Source of the DNA: DATLZU01 sp051293835
GTDB taxonomy: Bacteria; Nitrospirota; Nitrospiria; Nitrospirales; Nitrospiraceae
NCBI GenBank assembly: GCA_051293835.1
Contig: JBPKMA010000009.1
Location: 62,001 to 126,000, forward strand
Direction: 5' to 3'
Length of the DNA stretch: 64,000 nucleotides
Position numbers and translations under genes: made by a program. This document shows positions 1 to 7,800 of the stretch, in pieces. Every line of letters starts with the position of its first letter. Position 1 is the first letter of the stretch. Below the pieces are notes generated by a model. That model searched no databases and was not told the origin of the DNA. It saw nothing but the letters and a program-made list of their open reading frames with translations.

Positions 1-2
1 TG

Positions 3-335
3 GCGGTCCAGGATCGGTTTCTGGTCTTCGCTCAAGTGCCGCTGTGGTCTTTGGTCGAGATCGCGAGCGAGGATCGAACAACCCGCTCGGCGATATTGGG
101 CAAGCTCGCGCTTAAGCGGCTGGATTTTGTGTTGGTTCACCCGGGGACGCGGAAGGCGGTAAAAGTTGTCAGGCTTGCTGAGCCGTTGTCGTCGCCGCAG
201 CAGCGGGACCGGGATCGGTTGGTGGAGCAGGTGCTGCAAGCCGCCGGCATCGCGTTCATCCGGCTCAAAACACCGGGAGCCTATACTGTGCCTGCCTTGT
301 CGAATCTGCTGGGGCTGGACTCGCCTGAAAGCTGA
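3..335 (+). CDS. DUF2726-like protein, 5' end outside the window
   Basis: The frame is open from the first bases of the window, so the gene begins upstream; an internal GTG at 36 is only the first start-like codon inside the window. The visible part reads like the core of DUF2726, a restriction-endonuclease-like fold domain of unknown substrate: a short strand ending in FAQVPLWSLVEI, a basic helix, a FVLVHPGTRKAVKVV strand pair and a C-terminal stretch with FIRLKTPGAYTVPAL. The family call is from memory of its pattern. No partner genes help define its role. Confidence 0.6.
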   Translation, partial: AVQDRFLVFAQVPLWSLVEIASEDRTTRSAILGKLALKRLDFVLVHPGTRKAVKVVRLAEPLSSPQQRDRDRLVEQVLQAAGIAFIRLKTPGAYTVPALSNLLGLDSPES

Positions 336-363
336 AGCGGACGGCGGGCTACGGCCTAGGGGA

Positions 364-864
364 TCATTCCCGCACAACATCGTCCTTGGCCGCAAGTGTC
401 TTGAGGGCTTTGCGTGCCAGTTCCGCTTCAGCGCTATCGGGGTAGTCGTTCACCACGCGCTCGTACATCATTCTCGCTTTCTCGTGGTCACCAAGCTTGG
501 CATAGGCCTGGCCGATTCGCCAGGTAGCCGACGCCAGCTTCGAACTCAGCGGGTAGTACGAGATCACGTGATAAAAAGACGCGAGGGCCTCCTTATATCG
601 ACCCAGCTGAAATTGACACTCGCCGATCCAAAAGTAGGCATTGGCTGCCAAAGCCGATTGCCCGTGCAGTTCCAGAAACAACTGGAATCCCGCCAGCGCT
701 GCTTTATAGTCTTTGCGGCGGAATTCTTCCATCACGCGATCATAGAGGCGACCAGACGCATCCTGCGTTTGTGCCAGGGCGGCCTGTAGCAGGTGATCGA
801 TCGGCGTTCCCACCGCCAATACTGCCATCAGCATTATCCATCGGACCAATGTTCTCGTCACCAT
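364..864 (-). CDS. Exported TPR protein, YbgF/CpoB-like
   Basis: The protein is about 166 aa. It starts with a signal peptide (MVTRTLVRWIMLMAVLAVG, residues 1-19) and then has three to four TPR-like helix pairs, with FWIGECQFQLGRYKEAL and YERVVNDYPDSAEAELA as clear units. This is the layout of the C-terminal half of YbgF/CpoB and related outer-membrane-assembly TPR proteins. The N-terminal trimerisation coiled coil of true YbgF is absent, so it is not a full CpoB. I chose ATG 864 over an upstream TTG (882) because it opens directly onto the signal peptide. No tol-pal genes are nearby. Confidence 0.7.
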   Translation of the reverse strand: MVTRTLVRWIMLMAVLAVGTPIDHLLQAALAQTQDASGRLYDRVMEEFRRKDYKAALAGFQLFLELHGQSALAANAYFWIGECQFQLGRYKEALASFYHVISYYPLSSKLASATWRIGQAYAKLGDHEKARMMYERVVNDYPDSAEAELARKALKTLAAKDDVVRE

Positions 865-882
865 GACGGTTGTCCCGCCCAA

Positions 883-1324
883 TGGTTGACCGCCCCATTG
901 GACACCGTTTCACAGAAGCAAGCCGTGTGCCTATCGGGGTTGACTGACATCTGGCGTCGCCGATGCCAAGCTGGCCCAAGACAGGGTACAAAGTGGCGGC
1001 AGCCATTGGTATGGAAGGCCACAGAATACAAGGATCCGGCCGTTTCTGATGCCGTGCGACAGAATTGTACGGCTGTGTCCCCTGGATCCATCGGTGACTC
1101 ACGCCGGCGTGCACCCGCGCTTGCCCTCATCAGAAGTGGACGAAATCGTGTCTGCTCATCTCATCCAGTCAGCGCGTCGAGCTGGCGGGGAAGAGGCTTT
1201 GGGGATCTTTGAGCAGGATGAAGCCTGGGAGCCGACGCAGCCAAACTGCCAGGAGCACGGGCAGCCTTCATCGGGCGCGGAGGGGCTTGTGCTGCACGAA
1301 CCTCCTCCGAATTCCGCCGGCGGC
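883..1324. other. Gene-poor stretch
   Basis: About 440 bases without a supported gene. Short open frames exist on both strands but none shows family motifs or a good ribosome binding site. The right-hand part may hold the dead 5' end of the beta-helix gene that becomes recognisable from about 1325. Confidence 0.5.
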
Positions 1325-2123
1325 AGAACGCTCATCGTTGATGCAGGGGGATCCCCGCGCTTATAAAAAGAGACCCAGTGAGGCTCTCAAGGCGGCCGCA
1401 CCAAGGATCAAGTCTTCGCCCGTCCAGGCATCTTATTGAATGAAGACAAGCTCGTCGTTGCCGCCGCCCCGTATGGCTGATCGGCGAAGGGCGCGACCTC
1501 ATCTTCAGCCGGCATGGGAGACTGCTGTATCTTCAGCGCGTCCGATGGGGGGCGGATCAGCCGAATCACGCGTTATGTCGGCAGTGATCAGTATGCGGTG
1601 ATGAACACTCTCGACTCGTCTTGCACGATCACCCACTGCCGCGCGATGGAGGGTGTCATTTCAGGCGTGGTCATCTGCGGCCACAACTGCCGGCCGGCCT
1701 TTCTCGACAAGAAGTCTACCGGAACCGCGGATCCGGAGTGTTCGTGTTCGCCGGAGCCTGCCCTCGCGTGGCGGACAATCGGTGCTTCGAAAATCATCGT
1801 TTCGGCCTAGCGGTGGGGGATCCAGGTACCTATCCCGACTTCGTCCGCAACCTCTGCCGGGATAACCTGCTGAGCGGCGCGCTGTTGTTCCATCATGCTG
1901 CGGCCCCCATTCTGGACAATACCTGTTGGGACAATCAGCATTGGGGATTGGTAATGCGCCGGAATGCCGGCCGATCCAGGCTGGTGCTCATCTGTTCGCT
2001 TCCAATGTGCTGGAGCCCAACCCGCGCGGCGCGCTCTTCGTAACCGATACGCCCCTGGCCGAGATCAGTCGGCAGACCGGTTCCGGCGCCCGCGTCATCA
2101 GGCTTTCAGTCATCGGTTTTTAG
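1325..2123 (+). pseudogene. Decayed parallel beta-helix protein gene
   Basis: Pieces of one right-handed beta-helix (NosD/pectate-lyase-like) protein can be read only by switching frame. They are RTLIVDAGG (about 1325), SEALKAAAPR (about 1382), ARPGILLNEDKLVVAA (about 1419), LIGEGRDLIFS (about 1477), then TITHCRAMEGVISGVVICGH in the frame of 1514. Next come VADNRCFENHRFGLAV and ILDNTCWDNQHWGLVM in the frame of 1621, and HLFASNVLEPNPRGALFVTD in the frame of 1926, ending at TAA/TAG 2121-2123. The N-x-C/N-x-G-like rungs are typical of the fold. At least four frame changes and an in-frame TGA at 1478-1480 separate the pieces, so it cannot yield one product. Confidence 0.7.
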
Positions 2124-2134
2124 GAAGAAGATTT

Positions 2135-3065
2135 TTAGGAAGAAGAAGAAGAGGAGGGGGTAAAGGGAGGGTTCTCGTCGATCGGGTAAAACTGGAAGGT
2201 GTTACCGCCCCGCTGCTTCGCACGGTACATGGCGGCGTCCGCGTGCTTCAGCAGTTCGTCAACGCTCTGCTCATCCTGGGGATAGACGGTGATTCCAATA
2301 CTGACGCCGACGGACTGAGGCCGTCCGTCGACGAAAAACGGCTTGCGGATAGCCTCCAGAATGCGCTGGGCGACTGTCACGATATCCTGCCGGTCGGAGA
2401 CCCCATCCAGAATCACGGCGAATTCGTCTCCGCCCATCCTGGCGACCGTGTCCACCTCGCGCACGCAACTCCTGAACCGATCGGCGACCGCTTTCAGCAG
2501 TTGGTCGCCCACGTCATGGCCACACGTGTCGTTCACAGCCTTGAACCGATCCAGGTCCAACAACATCAGCCCCAACGGTTGCTGTTTACGCTTGCTCCGG
2601 GCCAGAGCCAGGAGAAGCCGATCTCGGAAGAGCGTGCGATTGACCAAGCCGGTCAAATGATCATATTGCGCGAGATAGGTCAGCCGGTCCTCTGTTCGTT
2701 TCCGCTCGATGGCATAACGGATCGCCCGCGACAGCAAATCGGCCTGCACCTGACCCTTGACAAGGTAATCCTGAGCGCCTTGCTGGACGGCTTGAAGCGC
2801 GAGTTCCTGATCGTCATAGCCGGTAAGCACAACGATCGGGATGCCGGGGCTAGTCGCCAGCACCTGAGTCACGGTGTTGAGTCCCTGCGCATCCGGAAGG
2901 GAGAGATCGAGTAGGACCGCGTCGAATCGGTCGCGTGCCAAACGCGCCAGTCCTTCGCCAAGAGTTCCGACGCACGTCAAATTGTTTGGCGGCCCATTCT
3001 GCAAGAATATCCTGAGTGAGTTGGGTGTCGACCGGGTTGTCTTCGATCAGGAGCACCCTGACCAT
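2135..3065 (-). pseudogene. Receiver-GGDEF diguanylate cyclase, frameshifted
   Basis: This would be a response regulator of the PleD type making cyclic di-GMP. The N-terminal receiver starts at ATG 3065 (VRVLLIEDNPVDTQLTQDIL), then the frame breaks near 2972-2980. In the next frame the receiver continues with the phospho-acceptor strand DAVLLDLSLPDAQGL, the threonine strand VVLTGYDD and the lysine in YLVKGQ. The GGDEF domain follows with an RxxD inhibitory site (REVD) five residues before MGGDEF. Everything after the break is intact to the stop, so one indel or a sequencing error separates this from a working gene. A TTG at 3004 could start a truncated form lacking the first receiver strand, which should not be phosphorylated normally. 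Confidence 0.8.
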
Positions 3066-3549
3066 ACCTCGCCCTCTCGGAAACACTGCCCCCGTGAGAT
3101 ACTCCGTCTTCCGCGACGGTCGCTGGAGCCTTCCTTGCGGTGGCTAGTGGTTCCAATTCATCATTCGTTTTCGATCCGGCAATCAGTATACTGCGAGCCT
3201 CTCTGCTACCAAACAAATTGGCAAATTGATTCTGCCGCCCGACTGTGCGAAGAGGCGATCGGGACGGCTGACTGGAAAGCGCACTTGCTGAGGAGTGACG
3301 CAGCAGCGGGAGAGAGAAGAAAGCCAGGAAGGTATCGAGAGCACCCCACGCTCTCTCTTTACACCTTCGAGATCAGATGCGAGAGCAGATGATGGAACGA
3401 AGTGTCCTACTCTGGCGAGTCCCTCCCGGAGGGCTCAATCCAACTCAAACAACGCGTGCGCGCTCCCGGCAGAAACCTGACCGGGCGATAAAGGCGCGCC
3501 AGGCAGATCCCGGCTGCCGGGAGACGCACGAAGTGCGTTGGCCCCGGGC
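3066..3549. other. Intergenic stretch, no gene seen
   Basis: About 480 bases between two minus-strand genes, with only short unconvincing frames. A small perfect hairpin (six-base stem ACGCAC/GTGCGT, about 3525-3540) lies just downstream of the 126-aa gene on the minus strand, but no T-run follows, so it is at best a weak transcript end. Confidence 0.4.
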
Positions 3550-3927
3550 TTAACTGCGGTGCAGTGCCTCCGCTCTCCTCCGGACTTCTTGGGCCTTTTC
3601 CGCTTGTCCAAGGTTTTCGTACAGTGAGGCGATGTTGGCATGTAAGTGCGCGAGCAACTGCCCGAGTTGCGCTTCTTGCGCGATGACGTTGGCCTCCAGC
3701 GCCAGTTTTTTCTCTTCGCTCCGCCGGAACCGGTCCTCGAGACGTTGCACCAGTTGAATCCAGCCCCTCACTTTTCCAGAATCCAGTTCTGGCATCGGCG
3801 GGAACGTCTCTCCGCGCTCCAACGCCTTTTCCGCCTGGTTCATCCAGTTGATGAAAATCAGAAAGTCTCCGAGCGTAATTTTGAGTGCGGATGATGTGCC
3901 TTCTTCCTCGATGACCAGGTCTTCCAT
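3550..3927 (-). CDS. Unknown acidic helical protein, 125 aa
   Basis: I do not recognise a family. The N-terminus is acidic (MEDLVIEEEG), followed by an aromatic/hydrophobic segment (LGDFLIFINWMNQAEKAL) and a long helical second half with heptad-like spacing and a TPR-like end (ANIASLYENLGQAEKAQEV). There is no signal peptide. ATG 3927 is chosen over an in-frame upstream start at 3948 because AGAGGTG lies seven bases before it. Five bases upstream ends a 43-aa basic ORF whose last codons contain this ribosome binding site, so the two are probably translationally coupled. The acidic charge against the strongly basic upstream peptide suggests they could bind each other; that is inference. Confidence 0.65.
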   Translation of the reverse strand: MEDLVIEEEGTSSALKITLGDFLIFINWMNQAEKALERGETFPPMPELDSGKVRGWIQLVQRLEDRFRRSEEKKLALEANVIAQEAQLGQLLAHLHANIASLYENLGQAEKAQEVRRRAEALHRS

Positions 3928-3932
3928 GGTTG

Positions 3933-4064
3933 TCACCTCTTGCCCCAAAAGTTAGTGAATCGCGATAGAATTCGTTGCGCCTTCGCCCTGAACATCGGCG
4001 TCTGAAATCCAAATAGTCGGCCCCCCATGGCGCCGGATGTGAGCGCACCCCCTTTCTTGACCAT
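3933..4064 (-). CDS. Small, strongly cationic peptide, 43 aa
   Basis: The ORF is below usual gene-calling length but well supported: AAGGAGGTGATAG, nearly a perfect anti-16S match, sits just before ATG 4064. It ends at TGA 3933-3935, five bases before the next start. The peptide has nine Lys/Arg and no Asp/Glu. Its first 15 residues are Gly/Ala/Ser/Thr-rich and end in Gly-Gly, and the rest (FRAKAQRILSRFTNFWGKR at the end) would form an amphipathic helix with Phe and Trp. It could be a membrane-active or nucleic-acid-binding peptide, a toxin paired with the acidic downstream protein, or a small ribosome-associated protein. No homologue is recognised. Confidence 0.6.
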   Translation of the reverse strand: MVKKGGALTSGAMGGRLFGFQTPMFRAKAQRILSRFTNFWGKR

Positions 4065-4158
4065 TTGTGCTATCACCTCCTTTCTTGTTGGGAAGGGAGA
4101 CTAAAGAGCAGTTCCCGACATGGACTGCATCAGACGCGTTGGATTTCCGACTACCCAC

Positions 4159-4188
4159 TAGATATCGTGTCTAGAACGGAGAAGTCAA
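4159..4188 (-). promoter_or_regulatory. Candidate sigma-70 promoter of the small-peptide unit
   Basis: On the minus strand TTGACT (4188-4183) and TATCTA (4164-4159) are 18 bases apart, about 95 bases upstream of the 43-aa ORF. The -35 box is a five-of-six match and the -10 box is weaker. This is a pattern match only. Confidence 0.35.
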
Positions 4189-4308
4189 CAGGCCTTTGTA
4201 TGGTTGCTAATTTTCTTTTCTGAGACGCCGCAGCGCCCCCTGCATTTCGTGGACTCGCCCATTCACAAATAAGCAGATTCGGAACTGACTCGCTTGTCCG
4301 GCATCTAT

Positions 4309-4332
4309 TTTGAGTTAGGATTTGAGTTAGGA
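4309..4332 (+). repeat. Tandem 12-base direct repeat
   Basis: TTTGAGTTAGGA occurs twice without a spacer in an otherwise gene-free stretch between the small-peptide unit and the initiator tRNA. No inverted partner or integrase gene is near, so an attachment-site role is unsupported. Confidence 0.6.
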
Positions 4333-4419
4333 GATCCTGCGGAGTTGGATTATCACCGGGGAAGGGCCGTTCAGCGGATGTTGCATGCTCGCGCAGTTGT
4401 GTGCCTGTGCGGAACAACA

Positions 4420-4452
4420 ACAAAAAGGCCCTGTCGGCAGCGCCAGCAGGGC
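4420..4452 (-). terminator. Rho-independent terminator of tRNA-fMet
   Basis: Read on the minus strand, GCCCTG and CAGGGC form a stem around a 13-base interior that can pair further, followed by CTTTTTG. It lies about 23 bases past the tRNA 3' end. Confidence 0.7.
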
Positions 4453-4474
4453 GAAGAAATTTGGAATTGAGGTT

Positions 4475-4551
<77 letters not shown>

Positions 4552-4648
4552 CGCGGATACTAACAAGTGGTCCGTGTGAAGTCAAGGCAAGGCCCGTACG
4601 CGGCCAAGCCGGGTTGATTTCACCCGACCGCCGTGTTAAAGCGGCGTC

Positions 4649-5602
4649 ATGCGCATCGTGTTCATGGGCACGCCGGATTTCGCCGTTCCATCGCTGGAGG
4701 CGCTGCTCAAGTCCGAGGAGACCGTCGTCGGCGTCGTGACTCAGCCCGATCGGCCTAAGGGCCGGGGCCAGGCGCTCGCGCCATCGCCCGTCAAATTGGT
4801 GTGCCAGCGCGAAGGTCTGCCGGTCCTCCAACCGCTCAAAATGAAGGAGCCGGCATTCCTTCAGGCGCTGAAGGAGTGGCAACCGGATGTGATCGTTGTG
4901 GCCGCTTTCGGCAGGATCCTGCCGTCGGCGATTCTCAGTCTCCCCCCGAAGGGCTGCATCAACGTCCATGCGTCGTTGTTGCCGAAATATCGAGGTGCCG
5001 GACCAATCCAGTGGGCCATTATCAACGGTGAGCGAGAGACTGGCATCACGACGATGTTGATGGACGAAGGTATGGATACCGGCGCGATCCTCTTGCAAGA
5101 AACTGTGCCTATTGAACCCGACGACACAGCCGGCACCCTTTCTGCCAGGCTGGCCCAAGTCGGCGCCAGGCTTTTGGTTGACACGTTGTGTCGATTGAAA
5201 GCCGGAACCTTGGTGCCCAGCCCGCAGGATCATGCTCAAGCCACGATGGCGCCGCCGCTGAAAAAAGAAGACGGATTAATCGACTGGTCCCGCTCTGCTG
5301 TCGACATTGCCAATCGCGTCCGCGGTTTGGCTCCCTGGCCAGGGGCCTATACCTTTGCCGGCGACACTTTGTGGAAGATTTGGAAAGCTGCCCCTGCGGC
5401 TGGACTGACCGATAAGGCCCTTCCCGGTACGGTCATAGGACTTGCCAAGGACGCCATTCTGGTAGCGACGGGAAATGGACTCCTTTCTATTACGGAAATT
5501 CAACCGGCCAATAGCCGGCGCATGACCGCAGCCGAATTCCTCGCCGGCCACCGTCTTTCGCCGGGACAGGTGCTGGGAGCAGGTCCGAAAGCCGGACGTT
5601 GA
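4649..5602 (+). CDS. fmt: Methionyl-tRNA formyltransferase
   Basis: Transfers a formyl group from 10-formyl-tetrahydrofolate to Met-tRNA-fMet in the cytoplasm so translation can start. The length (317 aa) is normal. It opens with RIVFMGTPDFAVPSLEALL, and the formyltransferase core carries INVHASLLPKYRGAGPIQWA with the catalytic His and the Asp-bearing ETGITTMLMDEGMDTG loop. The C-terminal OB-like tRNA-binding domain starts near residue 205 (DWSRSAVDIANRVRGLAPWPGA). It begins the plus-strand run fmt-rsmB-rpe-pheS-pheT. Confidence 0.97.
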   Translation: MRIVFMGTPDFAVPSLEALLKSEETVVGVVTQPDRPKGRGQALAPSPVKLVCQREGLPVLQPLKMKEPAFLQALKEWQPDVIVVAAFGRILPSAILSLPPKGCINVHASLLPKYRGAGPIQWAIINGERETGITTMLMDEGMDTGAILLQETVPIEPDDTAGTLSARLAQVGARLLVDTLCRLKAGTLVPSPQDHAQATMAPPLKKEDGLIDWSRSAVDIANRVRGLAPWPGAYTFAGDTLWKIWKAAPAAGLTDKALPGTVIGLAKDAILVATGNGLLSITEIQPANSRRMTAAEFLAGHRLSPGQVLGAGPKAGR

Positions 5603-5623
5603 GAGGACTGTGATACCGCAAAC

Positions 5624-7075
5624 ATGAAGGCGACCCCCGACCTTGGCCACCGCTCGTTGCTGCTCGCCTATTCTGGCTCCCGGTTGGACGCCAGATCAAC
5701 TGCACTCCGTGCGCTCATCGAGACGGAGCTGAAGCGGATTCCAGCAGACGACGCGCTGAGCGATGCGCTTCGACATATCCGTCGGGACTCCCGCGAACGG
5801 GCATTGGCCACCGAACTCACGTATGGCGTGCTCCGCCGACGAGGCATGATCGATTGGTGTCTGGCTCAGGTCATGGATCGTCCGATCGAGCGACTCCCTG
5901 CCGTCGTGAGGACGGCGCTGCGCCTTGGGGCCTATCAACTGCTCTATCTGGATACCATCCCCGATTCCGCGGCGGTCCACGAATCCGTAGAGATCGTCAA
6001 GCTGTTCCGCGCCCGGCTCGGCAGAGATTGGAGTGGATTCGTTAACGCCGTCCTGCGCGCCCTGCTCCGCACCGCGCAGCCCGCCTGGCCCGACGCGGCG
6101 ACCCACCCGGTCGCCGCACTAGCCGTCCGGTATTCCTGTCCAGAGTGGTTAGTACGGCGTTGGCTGGAGCGGTTCGGCCCGAGCCAAGCCGAACGGCTGT
6201 GCCGCACCGTGGGTGAGATCCCACCGCTCACCATCCGCGTCAATACCCTGCGCATAAGTCGGGAGGCTCTGATCGAGTGGTTCGCTCGCGCCGGGATTGG
6301 CGCCCGTGCGACCGCCGTCAGTCCCGTAGGAATTGTGCTCGACAAGTGCGGCTCGGTCACGGAGCTGCCGGGATTCCGTACCGGAGCGTTTTATGTCGAG
6401 GATGAGGCTGGCCAATTGATTCCGTTGTTGCTCGACCCACAACCGGGTGAGCGTGTGCTTGATGCCTGCGCCGCGCCTGGAGGGAAAACCACCCATCTGG
6501 CTGCCCTGATGCAGAATCGAGGCGAAATCATCGCCGTGGACCGGAATCCGCAGCGGATCCGAAAAGTAGAAGACAATTGCCGGCGTTTGGGTGTCTCGAT
6601 CGTCCGATCGGTCGTGGCCGATGCCAGACAACTCGCCATGATGGCCGAAAGGCGGGAACGCGGCAGAAACGTCCAGACGCTGCCGTTCAATGCGCCGTTC
6701 GACCGGATCTTGCTAGATGTTCCGTGCAGCGGGCTCGGTGTCCTGCGGCGCCATCCGGAAGCGAAGTGGCGGAAACAGGCCGCAAGGCTTGAACGACACC
6801 AAAGGTTGCAGCGCGAACTTCTGGAAGCGGTCAGCGCTCTCTTGCGGCCAGGCGGGGTGTTAGTCTATAGTACGTGTTCGACTGAGGCGGAGGAAAACGA
6901 ACAGGTCATCGAGTCCTTCTGCCAAGCCCACGCCGAGTTTCGACGTGAAAGCGTGGGACCGTGGTTGCCCCCAACCGGTCTCCCGTTGTTGACCAGCCGA
7001 GGAGATCTCTGCACAATATTCAACGAGCAGGCCATGGATGTCTTCTTTGCCACCCGTCTGCGGAGAGTCGCCTGA
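5624..7075 (+). CDS. rsmB: 16S rRNA m5C967 methyltransferase
   Basis: Methylates C967 of 16S rRNA using S-adenosylmethionine. An N-terminal NusB-like helical domain (residues about 20-160) precedes the RNA-binding and methyltransferase parts. The SAM loop DACAAPGGKTTHLA, the PCSG motif in LLDVPCSGLGVLRRHPEAKW and the catalytic cysteine in VYSTCSTEAEENEQV are all present. The 483-aa length is slightly above the usual 430-450. Its TGA overlaps the ATG of rpe (TGATG), so the two are translationally coupled. Confidence 0.95.
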   Translation: MKATPDLGHRSLLLAYSGSRLDARSTALRALIETELKRIPADDALSDALRHIRRDSRERALATELTYGVLRRRGMIDWCLAQVMDRPIERLPAVVRTALRLGAYQLLYLDTIPDSAAVHESVEIVKLFRARLGRDWSGFVNAVLRALLRTAQPAWPDAATHPVAALAVRYSCPEWLVRRWLERFGPSQAERLCRTVGEIPPLTIRVNTLRISREALIEWFARAGIGARATAVSPVGIVLDKCGSVTELPGFRTGAFYVEDEAGQLIPLLLDPQPGERVLDACAAPGGKTTHLAALMQNRGEIIAVDRNPQRIRKVEDNCRRLGVSIVRSVVADARQLAMMAERRERGRNVQTLPFNAPFDRILLDVPCSGLGVLRRHPEAKWRKQAARLERHQRLQRELLEAVSALLRPGGVLVYSTCSTEAEENEQVIESFCQAHAEFRRESVGPWLPPTGLPLLTSRGDLCTIFNEQAMDVFFATRLRRVA

Positions 7076-7800
7076 TGAATCGCCCACCGATCCGCATCGC
7101 CCCGTCGATTCTTTCCGCAGACTTCACCCGGCTAGCCGATGAAATCGCGCGTGTCGAACAAGGGGGCGCTGATCTGCTTCACATCGACGTAATGGACGGA
7201 CACTTCGTCCCCAATTTGACGGTGGGGCCTCCCATCGTGGAAGCGGTGCGGAAGGTGACCAAACTCCCGCTTGATGTCCATTTGATGATGACCAATCCCG
7301 ATGCGTTCATTGCGGAATTTGCCACCGCGGGCGCTGACTACTTGACCGTTCATGTTGAAGCCTGTCTGCATCTGCATCGCACCGTTGAAGCAATCAAGGA
7401 ACGCGGTGTCAAAGCCGGCGTTTCCTTGAATCCGGCGACCCCGATCAACTTTGTGGAAGAGATCGTGCGCGACACCGATCTGGTGCTGATCATGTCGGTA
7501 AATCCCGGATTTGGCGGGCAGCGGTTCATCCCTTCGTCACTGCAGAAGATCACACAAGCCCGGCGGCTCATCGAACGCATGAAAAGCCCGGCGGTGCTGG
7601 AAGTCGACGGCGGGGTGAAACCGGACAATGCGGGGCTGATCATTCAGGCTGGTGCGGATATTCTCGTATCCGGGTCGGCCATCTTCTCCGCCGCCGACTA
7701 CGGAGCGGTCATCGCCGCGTTGCGTGCCGCTGGGCAATCTTGTGTCTCTCCCTCGAAATCCGCAGACTATGTCGGTGCATCGGTAAGCGAGGCCGGGTGA
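7075..7800 (+). CDS. rpe: Ribulose-phosphate 3-epimerase
   Basis: Interconverts ribulose-5-phosphate and xylulose-5-phosphate in the pentose phosphate and Calvin pathways. The TIM barrel carries the metal and catalytic residues in APSILSADFTRLADEI, LLHIDVMDGHFVPNLTVGPP, LPLDVHLMMTNPD, MSVNPGFGGQRFIP and LEVDGGVKPDNA. The 241-aa length includes a short extra tail (CVSPSKSADYVGASVSEAG). The start overlaps rsmB by TGATG, and the stop overlaps the GTG start of pheS. Confidence 0.96.
   Translation: MNRPPIRIAPSILSADFTRLADEIARVEQGGADLLHIDVMDGHFVPNLTVGPPIVEAVRKVTKLPLDVHLMMTNPDAFIAEFATAGADYLTVHVEACLHLHRTVEAIKERGVKAGVSLNPATPINFVEEIVRDTDLVLIMSVNPGFGGQRFIPSSLQKITQARRLIERMKSPAVLEVDGGVKPDNAGLIIQAGADILVSGSAIFSAADYGAVIAALRAAGQSCVSPSKSADYVGASVSEAG

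Noticed and set aside
1964..2914. 316-codon plus-strand ORF
   Set aside because: Antisense to the GGDEF domain and starting inside the dead beta-helix gene; the protein is low in hydrophobic pattern.
4309..4332. Tandem repeat near tRNA-fMet as a phage attachment site
   Set aside because: The repeat does not match the tRNA end, and no integrase or mobile gene is near.
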